Shown here in pieces: positions 7,677 through 16,502 of a stretch of 64,000 bases of DNA. Numbering within the stretch: the first letter of the stretch is position 1; each line of letters starts with the position of its first letter. Made by a program: the position numbers and the translations under genes. Source of the stretch: Phycisphaerae bacterium (lineage in GTDB: Bacteria > Chloroflexota > Anaerolineae > 4572-78 > J111); assembly GCA_028285035.1 (NCBI GenBank), contig JANQQF010000062.1, forward strand, positions 1-64,000, written 5' to 3'. The notes beneath the pieces were generated by a model, which saw only the letters and a program-made list of their open reading frames with translations, searched no databases and was not told where the DNA came from.

Positions 7677-9368
7677 ATGAACTACGGCTTCATTATTAAC
7701 AACAAGACCTGCATTGGTTGTCACGCCTGTAGTACAGCCTGCAAGTCTGAAAATGAAGTCCCGCTTGGTGTCTACCGGACCTGGGTAAAATATGTTGAGA
7801 AGGGTGAGTTTCCCAACTCAAAACGATATTTCCAGGTCTCCCGCTGTAACCACTGTGCCAATCCACCTTGCGTCCGCATTTGCCCTGTCACGGCGATGTA
7901 TCAGCGACACGATGGGATTGTTGAGTTTGATCCTGATGTCTGTATCGGTTGTAAGGCCTGTATGCAAGCGTGCCCCTACGATGCCATTTACATCGATCCC
8001 GAAACGCACAGTGCGGCCAAGTGTCACTACTGTTCCCATCGCACCGACCTCGGGCTGGAGCCTGCTTGTGTGGTCGTGTGCCCCACCCATTCCATCATCG
8101 CGGGCGATTTGGATGACCCAGCTAGCGAAATCAGCCGAATGCTCTCCCGCGAACAGGTCAGCGTCCGCAAGCCAGAACAAGGCACAGCCCCAAACCTGTT
8201 TTACATTGATGGAGATGATGTTGGCTTGACGCCCACGGCTGGCGAGGCCAATTATATGTGGTCAGAATTAATCACCGAGCAAAATGTGACGAGCAATGGA
8301 CACGGCAATGGTAATGGCTACCACGGGGAAATCATTCCGCTCCAGACCACCACAAAAACCGCTGCGTCTGGCACAGCCATCCGCACCCCCTCCGCCCAAG
8401 GCGTGGGAACGATGTCCCAAGGCCCTATCCACATTGGCGAAGGTACAATGGCTGAGCATATGGTGCAAACCACCTACAACGCCCAGCACAAAGTGCCGTG
8501 GCATTGGCCCGTACCAACGTATCTCGTTACCAAGGGAATCGGCAGTGGCATCTTTGCCCTACTCGCCATATTCTTTGGCCTCAATGTGATTGATTTCAAT
8601 CCATTGCTGGCTTTGGCTGGCAACTTCACCGCATTGCTCTTCATCGGAATTACTACGCTGTTGCTGGTTATGGATCTGGAAAAGCCCAGCACCTTCTTGC
8701 GGATCGTCTTCCGACCGCAAATGAAATCCTGGCTCACCCGTGGAGCCTTTATACTGATGGGCTTCTCAGCGATTGGCGGGCTATGGTTCCTGATTGAGGG
8801 GGCAGCCTATCTTGGACTGATTGATGGCTCAGTGGCTGCAGCCACCCGTCTACCGTTGCTGGTCATCGGTTTTGTTCTGGCCATCGCCTCAGCCATTTAC
8901 ACCGCCTTCCTGTTCGGTCAGGCGGAAGGGCGTGATCTGTGGCAAAGCACCTTACTCCCGGCCCACTTAGTTATTCAAGCCTTGATGGTTGGCTCAGCAA
9001 CATTGTTGGTGCTTGGCGTGTTTATTCCCGTTTCAGCCACAATGATGACGGTTTCAACCTGGATTTTTGGTGTCTCCCTGATTGTTGACTTGTTCGTCAC
9101 GTTGATGGGCGAATTTGGAATGCCGCACGCGTCAGAAATTGCTGCACGAGCAGCTCACGAAATTAGCCACGGCAAATATCGCAATCACTTCTGGGCTGGC
9201 TCCATCGGCCTCGGTCACGTTGTCCCGTTCATTTTGCTCATCGTGGCCGGTTTAAGTGCGGCCTTGGCTCCAGTTCTCCTAATCATCGCCGCCATCACCA
9301 CGATCATCGGCCTTTACCTATTTGAGCACGCCTTTGTAATGGCCCCACAGGAGATACCGAATTCTTAG
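7677..9368 (+). CDS. 4Fe-4S ferredoxin fused to NrfD-like membrane subunit
   Basis: Electron-transfer and quinone-interacting subunit of a molybdopterin oxidoreductase, with two usual subunits in one 563-residue chain. The ferredoxin part has four cysteine sets: C12/15/18/22, C57/60/65/69, C89/92/95/99 and C116/119/131/135, enough for four [4Fe-4S] clusters. A polar linker (about 190-260, with a Gly/His/Asn stretch) leads to an NrfD/PsrC-like domain with about eight membrane helices from about residue 275 to 550. There is no signal peptide, so the iron-sulfur part should face the cytoplasm. The catalytic subunit follows at 9567. AAGGAGG precedes ATG 7677. Confidence 0.93.
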   Translation: MNYGFIINNKTCIGCHACSTACKSENEVPLGVYRTWVKYVEKGEFPNSKRYFQVSRCNHCANPPCVRICPVTAMYQRHDGIVEFDPDVCIGCKACMQACPYDAIYIDPETHSAAKCHYCSHRTDLGLEPACVVVCPTHSIIAGDLDDPASEISRMLSREQVSVRKPEQGTAPNLFYIDGDDVGLTPTAGEANYMWSELITEQNVTSNGHGNGNGYHGEIIPLQTTTKTAASGTAIRTPSAQGVGTMSQGPIHIGEGTMAEHMVQTTYNAQHKVPWHWPVPTYLVTKGIGSGIFALLAIFFGLNVIDFNPLLALAGNFTALLFIGITTLLLVMDLEKPSTFLRIVFRPQMKSWLTRGAFILMGFSAIGGLWFLIEGAAYLGLIDGSVAAATRLPLLVIGFVLAIASAIYTAFLFGQAEGRDLWQSTLLPAHLVIQALMVGSATLLVLGVFIPVSATMMTVSTWIFGVSLIVDLFVTLMGEFGMPHASEIAARAAHEISHGKYRNHFWAGSIGLGHVVPFILLIVAGLSAALAPVLLIIAAITTIIGLYLFEHAFVMAPQEIPNS

Positions 9369-9427
9369 GCTTTGGAGCTTTAGAGAGCTGAGATTTAGAC
9401 GAAAAGAGGGCTAATAGTGCTAAGGGT

Positions 9428-9490
9428 GTAGTGCGTAGTGCGTAATTTGAACTATTCATCACTACGCACTACGTACGTACTACGCACTAT
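9428..9490. repeat. Intergenic palindrome of AGTGCGT words
   Basis: A 13-bp perfect inverted repeat (GTAGTGCGTAGTG at 9428-9440 and its complement at 9460-9472, loop 19), with a further TACGCACTA copy at 9482-9489. It lies in the 198-base gap between the two subunits of the molybdenum module, has no U-tract, and resembles in design the palindromes at 24677, 37176 and 44656. Confidence 0.75.
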
Positions 9491-9566
9491 CGCGTCTTAT
9501 AATGTACATCTATGAACATAGCTCTCCCATCGATTATAACCACCTCGATCAACGGAGTGAGATTAA

Positions 9567-12551
9567 ATGAAAGAAAAATTAACACGATTTCTAAATTCTG
9601 TCGCAAAGTTAACAAACGGTGTCGAGCCTGCACTCGCCACGGCAACAGCGGCAGGTAGAATAAATAGCGATCCAATTGAGGCGCCCATTCACCAAGCCAC
9701 CAGTATGGGCACAGCCTCCACCACAATGCCCAAGCCTGTAGTTGAAAATGGCTTGACCAATTACCCCCCGATTGAAAAGTGGGATAACTGGGTTGAGTAT
9801 GATCCCAAAGCGTGGCCAAAGAAGGTGGCCCGAAATTACACCTTAGTGCCCACGGTTTGTTTCAACTGTGAGAGCGCCTGTGGCTTGTTGGCCTACATTG
9901 ACAAAGAGACGATGGAGGTTCAGAAGTTCGAGGGGAATCCAGTTCACCCCGGCAGTCGCGGTCGAAACTGTGCGAAAGGCCCCGCCACAAAAAACCAGAT
10001 TTATGATCCCGAACGCATTTTGTATCCGCTCAAACGTGTCGGTGAACGGGGTGAAGGAAAGTGGAAGCGGGTCACTTGGGATGAGGTTCTGGATGACATT
10101 GCTGGCAAAATGCGGCAGGCCATTTTAGAAGATCGGCACAACGAAGTGATGTATCACGTGGGCCGACCGGGTGAGGATGGCTTCATCAATCGCATCATCC
10201 AAACCTGGGGGATTGATGGGCACAACAGTCATACGAATATCTGCTCGGCTTCAGCCCGGACTGGCTACGCCTTTTGGGGTGGCTTTGATCGCCCCTCGCC
10301 TGACTACGCGAATGCACGGGTGATCTTACTGGTCAGCAGTCATTTGGAGACGGGGCACTACTTTAACCCACACGCTCAACGTATTATTGAAGGCAAAATG
10401 GATGGGGCCAAATTGATTGTGCTTGACCCCCGTTTGAGCAATACGGCTTCTCACGCCCACCATTGGCTCCCCACCTGGCCAGGCTCTGAAGCGGCTGTCC
10501 TCCTCTCCATCGCTAATTATCTCATTCAAAACGATCTATATGACCGTGAGTTTGTGCAGCGGTGGGTCAATTGGGACACCTATCTAAAGGAAGAACGTCC
10601 TGATGTTGAGGTTACCTTCGAGAATTTTGATGTGGCAATGAAAGAGATTTATAGTGAGTTCACCTTTGAATATGCGGCGCAAGAGTGTGGTGTCCCAGCC
10701 GAACAACTAGAGGCTGCCGCCAAGGTTGTGGCCGATTGTCAAGGTAGATTAGCCGCTCACGTTTGGCGCAGTGCCGCTAGTGGCAACCTGGGTGGCTGGC
10801 AGGTCTCCCGCACCCTCTTCTTCCTAAATGTCTTGACCGCCTCGGTCGGCACGCCTGGGGGTACCAGCGCCAACAGTTGGAATAAATTCGCGCCAAAAGC
10901 CCACTCAACGCCCAAACCGCAAAAGAAATGGAACGAACTCCTCCTGCCAAAAGAGTGGCCCTTTGCTCACTATGAGTTGAGCTTTCTCTTGCCCCACTTT
11001 CTTTTAGAAGGCCGTGGCAAGTTGGATGTTTATTTCACCCGCGTTTACAACCCATTGTGGATCAATCCCGATGGCTTTATCTGGATGAAAGCCTTGCGCG
11101 ATGAAAGCTTGATCAAAAATCATATCGCCCTAACCCCAACCTGGAATGAGTCGGCATGGTATGCGGACTATGTCCTCCCCATGGGGCACGCCAGTGAACG
11201 TCATGATTTGATGAGCCAGGAAACCCACGCTGGGCAGTGGATTGCCTTCCGGCAACCTGTCCGACGGGTGGCGATGGAGCGAATGGGACAAAAAGTGACC
11301 TTCACTTATGAAGCCAATCCTGGCGAGGTGTGGGAAGAGGATGAATTTTGGTTGCAACTCTCCTGGCGGCTTGATCCTGATGGCTCCTTGGGTATCCGGG
11401 AACACTTTGAGAGTCCCTATCGCCCCGGTGAGTGCATCACCGTGGATGAGTATTATCAATGGATTTTTGAAAACAGCGTCCCTGGACTACCGCAAGCCGC
11501 TGCCAATGTAGGCTTGACCCCGCTGGAGTATATGCGAAAATTTGGTAGCTTTGAGGTGGTCAAAGAGAATTACACCCCCTATGAAAAACCAGTCGCTGGT
11601 TTGGAAACAGTTGACAACGGCTTGCCCTCTGATTTTTCAATTGATGAACAAAATCGTATCTTGAAAGATGGCAAGGTTGTGGGAGCAATGATAGAGGGGC
11701 AACCTAAAGTTGGGTTTAATACCATCAGCCGCAAACTTGAGTTCTTCCAGCCTACCGTCAAAGAATGGGGCTGGGACGAGCCGGAATACACCCTCCCTCA
11801 TTATGTTAAAAGCCATGTTCATACAGACAACATCGACCGCTCAAAAGGTGAAATGTTATTGCTTCCGACTTTTCGTCTTCCTACACTCATTCACACCCGC
11901 TCTGCAAACGCCAAATGGCTCTATGAAATTAGCCACCGCAATCCAGTCTGGATGCACCCTGAAGATGGACGACGGATTGGCGTCAAAAGCAATGATCTGA
12001 TCAAGGTTGAGACCGAAATAGGCTATTTTGTGACAAAAGTATGGGTCACCGAAGGGATCAAACCCGGCATCATCGCCATGAGCCACCATCTGGGCCGTTG
12101 GCGGTTACAAGAAAATAGTGGTGTCAATCGTAGCTCATCCTCTTTGGTCGAAATTGATGAAACCGAGAACGGCGAATTTTCCATTCGTCAAATTCACGGG
12201 GCCACTGCCTATGAATCGGATGATCCAGACACCTCACGCATCTGGTGGGAGGATGTCGGGGTCCATCAAAATATCACCCACGCGGTTCACCCTGACCCTA
12301 TCAGTGGAATGCATTGCTGGCATCAAAAGGCAATGAACGTGACCAAAGCGGGGCCAAATGACCGCAATGGGGATATCCGAGTGGATACAAATAAATCGAT
12401 GCAGGTGTATCGAGATTGGGTGGCGAAAACACGTAATGGCACAAATGCCGATGGGTTACGACGGCCTTTGTGGCTCAAACGCCCGCTCAAACCCGATACT
12501 AGCCTGTTTTATATTAAAATTTCGCCAGAGACCGTTTCAACTGACAGTTAA
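9567..12551 (+). CDS. Molybdopterin oxidoreductase catalytic subunit (CISM family)
   Basis: A 994-residue catalytic subunit of the DMSO reductase superfamily. A [4Fe-4S] site is formed by C98, C101, C105 and C135 (C-x2-C-x3-C-x29-C). The molybdopterin body follows (about 165-800) and a molydop-binding C-terminal barrel is recognisable by the METEIGYFVTKVWVTEGIKPG-like region around residue 815. In THTNICSASAR-type context Cys226 (or the adjacent serines) aligns with the usual metal ligand. No twin-arginine signal is present, unlike periplasmic relatives, so a cytoplasmic location with the preceding FeS-NrfD subunit is likely. The substrate cannot be told; polysulfide/thiosulfate- or formate-type chemistry are both possible. 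ATG 9567 has GGAGTGAG-like sequence upstream. Confidence 0.92.
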   Translation: MKEKLTRFLNSVAKLTNGVEPALATATAAGRINSDPIEAPIHQATSMGTASTTMPKPVVENGLTNYPPIEKWDNWVEYDPKAWPKKVARNYTLVPTVCFNCESACGLLAYIDKETMEVQKFEGNPVHPGSRGRNCAKGPATKNQIYDPERILYPLKRVGERGEGKWKRVTWDEVLDDIAGKMRQAILEDRHNEVMYHVGRPGEDGFINRIIQTWGIDGHNSHTNICSASARTGYAFWGGFDRPSPDYANARVILLVSSHLETGHYFNPHAQRIIEGKMDGAKLIVLDPRLSNTASHAHHWLPTWPGSEAAVLLSIANYLIQNDLYDREFVQRWVNWDTYLKEERPDVEVTFENFDVAMKEIYSEFTFEYAAQECGVPAEQLEAAAKVVADCQGRLAAHVWRSAASGNLGGWQVSRTLFFLNVLTASVGTPGGTSANSWNKFAPKAHSTPKPQKKWNELLLPKEWPFAHYELSFLLPHFLLEGRGKLDVYFTRVYNPLWINPDGFIWMKALRDESLIKNHIALTPTWNESAWYADYVLPMGHASERHDLMSQETHAGQWIAFRQPVRRVAMERMGQKVTFTYEANPGEVWEEDEFWLQLSWRLDPDGSLGIREHFESPYRPGECITVDEYYQWIFENSVPGLPQAAANVGLTPLEYMRKFGSFEVVKENYTPYEKPVAGLETVDNGLPSDFSIDEQNRILKDGKVVGAMIEGQPKVGFNTISRKLEFFQPTVKEWGWDEPEYTLPHYVKSHVHTDNIDRSKGEMLLLPTFRLPTLIHTRSANAKWLYEISHRNPVWMHPEDGRRIGVKSNDLIKVETEIGYFVTKVWVTEGIKPGIIAMSHHLGRWRLQENSGVNRSSSSLVEIDETENGEFSIRQIHGATAYESDDPDTSRIWWEDVGVHQNITHAVHPDPISGMHCWHQKAMNVTKAGPNDRNGDIRVDTNKSMQVYRDWVAKTRNGTNADGLRRPLWLKRPLKPDTSLFYIKISPETVSTDS

Positions 12552-12606
12552 TAATGATGGTCCTACTCACAATGTAATACAAGCCTCACTGACGAGTTGA
12601 CAAATT

Positions 12607-12653
12607 CACCCCATCATTATTCTGTTTCTAGGGTAATGATGGGGTGTTTATTA
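12607..12653 (+). terminator. Strong intrinsic terminator after the molybdenum module
   Basis: A perfect 13-bp stem (CACCCCATCATTA / TAATGATGGGGTG, loop 14) is followed by TTTATTA. It ends the transcription unit of the respiratory module. Confidence 0.85.
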
Positions 12654-12754
12654 GTCAATCCCCTTAATTTACATTACAAAGTAGTAGGATGGATTACGGA
12701 CTTTATAGGATTGTGTAACGACAATAGTCGGTAGCACAATCCCGCAATCTTCTG

Positions 12755-12760
12755 TATAAT
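12755..12760 (+). promoter_or_regulatory. Possible -10 box of the SppA-like gene
   Basis: A perfect TATAAT preceded by TG, 83 bases before ATG 12844. The matching -35 is poor, so the assignment is tentative. Confidence 0.35.
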
Positions 12761-12843
12761 GGGAGGAATATTGTTCATTCCATTTTAATAATGCACTCGT
12801 ACAATCAAGTACATTCACCATTTAACAACAATAAGGAGGTTTT

Positions 12844-13752
12844 ATGAGCGAAATTCGAAGCGAAGACAGCCAATCATCCACTAATTCAACAGTGCAGGCT
12901 GTTGTGCTTTATCTCGTCGTTATCGCGATTGCGCTCGTGGGTGGTTATTATTTGGCAGTCGCCTTAATTCCTACCCCAAAAATTGGTGTTATTGATCTAT
13001 TTGGCCCCGTCGGCAGCATTACCGCCGAAACGATCTCCCGCGAAATAAATTATGCCCGCAATGCAGATGACATTCACGGTGTCGTTTTTGCCATCAACAG
13101 CCCCGGTGGTAGCGCCTCTGCGGGTCACGACATTTATTTCCAAGTCCGAAAATTACGAGACGAAAAACCCGTTGTTGCTAGCCTGGATGTTTTGGCGGCC
13201 AGTGCAGCTTATCAGGTTGCAGTGGGGGCCAATGAAATTTATGCCAAGCCCGCCTCAATTATCGGGAATGTTGGGGTAATTTTCTCACAACCTCAACCAG
13301 AGACGTTGAGTGAGCGATTCACAACAACTGGGCCATTCAAAACAACGGGCGGTAGCCCCACCAGTTATTTGCAAAAGTTAGATCTACTTCACGCTGATTT
13401 TCGAGACAGTGTCGTGGCTGAACGATCAAAATCACCCAATCCATTGCAGTTAACCCCAGATCAGGTAGCTACTGGCGAGATTTGGGTAGGAATTGAAGCG
13501 ATGGAATTTGGTATCATCGATGAGCTTGGCTCTCGCATCGATGCCTTTGATGCTGCGGCTCGTTTGGCCGGCATCGATCAATATGAGATTGTTGATGTTC
13601 GAGATGAATACCTGGCCTCGCTTGAAGGGTCTTCCTTAATCTCAGCTTTAGAAATGTATGAAGAGTTTGATTCGACAGAGATTGAGTTTGATCTTTCTGC
13701 CGAAGAGACAGATTGGCCAGCATTTTATCAACTTTACGTTCCTCTGGAGTAA
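12844..13752 (+). CDS. SppA-like S49 family serine peptidase
   Basis: A 302-residue membrane-anchored protein of the SppA/ClpP-crotonase fold. One N-terminal membrane helix (about 18-42) is followed by the S49 domain. INSPGGSASAG (about 80-90) is the oxyanion-loop motif, LAASAAYQVA holds the candidate nucleophile Ser, and the Lys in GPFKTTGG fits the general-base Lys of the Ser/Lys dyad of short SppA proteins. Such enzymes degrade leftover signal peptides or take part in envelope stress responses. The usual ASGGY is ASAAY here. AAGGAGG precedes the ATG. The next gene starts four bases after its stop, so the two probably act together. Confidence 0.88.
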   Translation: MSEIRSEDSQSSTNSTVQAVVLYLVVIAIALVGGYYLAVALIPTPKIGVIDLFGPVGSITAETISREINYARNADDIHGVVFAINSPGGSASAGHDIYFQVRKLRDEKPVVASLDVLAASAAYQVAVGANEIYAKPASIIGNVGVIFSQPQPETLSERFTTTGPFKTTGGSPTSYLQKLDLLHADFRDSVVAERSKSPNPLQLTPDQVATGEIWVGIEAMEFGIIDELGSRIDAFDAAARLAGIDQYEIVDVRDEYLASLEGSSLISALEMYEEFDSTEIEFDLSAEETDWPAFYQLYVPLE

Positions 13753-13755
13753 TTA

Positions 13756-16245
13756 ATGCGAAAATATAGTTGGGCACCCTTTGTCATTATCCCCATCGTC
13801 ATCATCGCGATCATCCTCTTTGCACGTTGGAACTACTATGGTGCCACTGGAACAGCCTATTCTGCCCCAGATCGCCCCTTGACAGATGTTCCTGTCGAAT
13901 TAGCCGCCAGATCAGAACGACTGGCCGCTGTCGACAACCCCACTGTCAGTGAAGGTGTCGTCGTTGTAGATTACTCTCACAGCAACGCCTTTTTCATTGA
14001 AGAATTGAACACTTTGTTCTCCAAAGTTGTCGCTCGTGGCTTCAGTGTCGAGGTTCTCCTCAATCCAGAGCTTGCAGAGGAGGAAGAGCCACAAGGTTTG
14101 GCTGATAAGCTTCGTTACGCCAAGGCCCTGGTTTTACCAGTCCCCCGTATTGAATATACGGCTGATGAAGTTCTGGCAATCGAAAATTTCGTTGAGCGTG
14201 GAGGACGGGTCTTCATCATTGGTGACCCCACTCGAACGGTTGTGGTTGAAGCCCTAAACAGCATTGCTAGTTCATTTGGCATCATTTTTTCTAACGATTA
14301 CCTCTATAGTTTGGAAAACAATGATAATAATTACCGCAATGTTGTCTACACGAATTTCTCTGACAGCCCAATCACCGCAGGACTTGATGATAGCAGCAAA
14401 GTCATTCTGTACTCTGGTAGTTCCGTCAATGCCCCTGGCTACGAGGTCATTCTCGGCGATGACTCGGTTGAGTCATCAACCAGTGAGGGTGGTCGAGAGC
14501 GAGCCGCTGCTGTTCTGACAACGGAAGGCCAAGTTTTAGCCATTGGTGACCTTACCTTTTTTGGTGAGCCATACAGTGCCGCTGAAAACAACGGCACCTT
14601 AATCAACAACATTGCCGACTTCCTGACATCAGGGCAACCAGAATTTAAACTCACCGATTTTCCTATTTTCTTTAATACAAACGTTGATATCGTTTTTGAT
14701 GATCCCTTGATTTTCAATAACCAGTTTGAAAATGCAGCGACTCTCAAAGAATTCTTGGAAGCTGAAGATCATACGGTCAATTTTGTCAATGAAATGGGCA
14801 ATGAGAATGATGTCATTTTTGTTGGCCGTTACGATGCACCAGAAAACGTTGCTGAATTTCTGGAAGCCGCTAATATCGCTATTTTACCTGCCGAAGATGA
14901 AGAAGAGTTAACCGAAGAAGAACTTGCTGAAGAAGCAGGCGAAGAATCTGAAGAAGACGGCGAGGCAGAAGAAGGTGAGGGCGAAGAAATGGTCGAGGCT
15001 GACATCGAAGATGTAGCGCTTGTCAGCGACGCCCCTCTAGAGGAAGAAGAAGAGGATTTGAGCTTCGTAGAAGGTCGCATCCAGATTGAGGGTATTGGTG
15101 AATTGGAGCAAGGTGGCTCAAGCCTGTTCTACTTACACCAAGAGGATAATCGTAATATCCTAATCATTTTATCCGACAATTCAGACACGAATGAAGCTGC
15201 CTTTGATCTTTTGCTCGATAATGAGCTTATCAATTGTCAAGCGGCTCCCCAAATCGCAGTTTGTCAAACAGAAGATCCCGAAGGGGAAAAATTACCCCCA
15301 AGTTTACGAAGCAATCGTATCGACAAAATTCTGGTTGTGGCTGATGATGATGGGAAAGAGCAAAATGATGCTCAAACCAGTGCCTTGGAGTATCAGGACG
15401 CCTTTAGCCAAACAACCTACAATACCTTGGTCTGGTCTACCACAGATGAAGGATCACCTGATTTAGATGTTCTTTTGGACCACGACGCCGTCATCTGGAC
15501 AACGGGCGACTATTGGGACGACAGCATCGGGGCAGATGATACTCAACTCCTGATGCGCTATCTTGAACTGGGTGGAAACCTGATCCTCTCAGGTTCATCG
15601 ATTGGCTTTGACTGGGATCATACCGAGTTTCTGGCGGGTGTGGCTCACGCCGATTATCTTGACTTTGGTGAACCCAAAGACATAGAAATCAGTTTGCCCG
15701 ATCACCCCATTGCCTTTGGCTTTGACGAAGATACAGTAATAGAGTTACTTGACACCCCATCTGAAGAGCCGTTGAACTCTGATATCGTCAATTACACCTC
15801 AGATGCCCGGGTTATCTTCCGCTTAGGATCTGATAGTCAAGCACCGGAAGCGCCCGCCATCATTGCTTATGAAGACGATCGTGTCAAGGTTGCATACTAC
15901 GCCCTGCCAGTTTACATGTTACCGCCAGCAGAACGCGCCCAATTAGTTATCAACACAGTTGATTGGTTCACCCGTTCTGCCCTCGATTTACCCAGCGAGT
16001 TTGAATACGAGCCTTATGAGCTCCCAGAAGATTTTGGGGATTCTGGCTCTAGTAGTGATGACCCGACGGGTGAAGGTGATGGCGAAGGATCCGAAGATGA
16101 GGGTGATGAAACACTTGGTGAAGAAGACGGTGCCGCCGATGATGGCTCAGGTGAGGGCACAGATGAAGGTAGTGAAGAAGATACTAGTGGTGAAGAAAGC
16201 GAAGAAGATACTGGTGGTGAAGAAAGTGAGGATACCAGCAGTTAA
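13756..16245 (+). CDS. Large acidic DUF4350-like membrane protein
   Basis: An 829-residue protein with one N-terminal membrane helix (about 6-24) and an outside part. Three segments look like GATase-like DUF4350 folds: about 65-290 (EGVVVVDYSHSN, later FVERGGRVFIIGDPT), about 315-380, and about 500-740 (NRIDKILVVADDDGK, later LGGNLILSGSSIGFDW). Two very acidic low-complexity stretches are visible: about 378-440, inside the body, and the last 75 residues, which are Glu/Asp/Gly/Ser repeats. No catalytic motif is recognised. It is coupled to the SppA-like peptidase gene four bases upstream, so it may be a substrate, adaptor or partner of that peptidase; that is inference. Confidence 0.8.
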   Translation: MRKYSWAPFVIIPIVIIAIILFARWNYYGATGTAYSAPDRPLTDVPVELAARSERLAAVDNPTVSEGVVVVDYSHSNAFFIEELNTLFSKVVARGFSVEVLLNPELAEEEEPQGLADKLRYAKALVLPVPRIEYTADEVLAIENFVERGGRVFIIGDPTRTVVVEALNSIASSFGIIFSNDYLYSLENNDNNYRNVVYTNFSDSPITAGLDDSSKVILYSGSSVNAPGYEVILGDDSVESSTSEGGRERAAAVLTTEGQVLAIGDLTFFGEPYSAAENNGTLINNIADFLTSGQPEFKLTDFPIFFNTNVDIVFDDPLIFNNQFENAATLKEFLEAEDHTVNFVNEMGNENDVIFVGRYDAPENVAEFLEAANIAILPAEDEEELTEEELAEEAGEESEEDGEAEEGEGEEMVEADIEDVALVSDAPLEEEEEDLSFVEGRIQIEGIGELEQGGSSLFYLHQEDNRNILIILSDNSDTNEAAFDLLLDNELINCQAAPQIAVCQTEDPEGEKLPPSLRSNRIDKILVVADDDGKEQNDAQTSALEYQDAFSQTTYNTLVWSTTDEGSPDLDVLLDHDAVIWTTGDYWDDSIGADDTQLLMRYLELGGNLILSGSSIGFDWDHTEFLAGVAHADYLDFGEPKDIEISLPDHPIAFGFDEDTVIELLDTPSEEPLNSDIVNYTSDARVIFRLGSDSQAPEAPAIIAYEDDRVKVAYYALPVYMLPPAERAQLVINTVDWFTRSALDLPSEFEYEPYELPEDFGDSGSSSDDPTGEGDGEGSEDEGDETLGEEDGAADDGSGEGTDEGSEEDTSGEESEEDTGGEESEDTSS

Positions 16246-16280
16246 CAACACCTTTTCGCTTGCCTTATAACTAAATGGTA

Positions 16281-16328
16281 AAAGAACACAGAGAATACCG
16301 CGTTTTATCTTACGTCTCTGTGTTCTTT
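16281..16328 (+). terminator. Intrinsic terminator-like hairpin
   Basis: A perfect 14-bp stem (AAAGAACACAGAGA / TCTCTGTGTTCTTT, loop 20) after the DUF4350-like gene. The stem ends in TTCTTTATAT, a weak U-tract. Confidence 0.6.
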
Positions 16329-16353
16329 ATATCAACACCCTGTTACAACAACT

Positions 16354-16431
16354 GCCCCAGTCATAACTCTCTAAACTTTTTATGATGGTTCATGAAACAA
16401 AAAATTTCGTTTAGTTTTCCATGTCCGGGTC
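16354..16431. repeat. 78-bp dispersed hairpin element, copy 1
   Basis: Shares most of its bases with 37222-37299, including the blocks CTAAACTTTT, CATG-AACAAA and GTCCGGGTC. Its ends are an imperfect inverted repeat (GCCCCAGTC / GTCCGGGTC) and an inner pair CTAAAC / GTTTAG can also close a hairpin. It lies between a terminator and the binding-protein gene. It has no coding capacity, so a MITE-like or REP-like element is likely. Confidence 0.75.
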
Positions 16432-16502
16432 AAAAATTTGGTCACACTAATCTCCACAAAAACAAATGGAGATAAAATATATTACCTTTTGGAGGAGAAT
16501 GT

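Noticed and set aside
9819..12551. Assignment of the molybdoenzyme as formate dehydrogenase, arsenate or nitrate reductase
   Set aside because: The sequence shows the superfamily but no motif that fixes the substrate.
14829..15080. Ser-rich minus-strand frame
   Set aside because: It is the antisense of the GAA/GAG-rich acidic stretch in the DUF4350-like gene.
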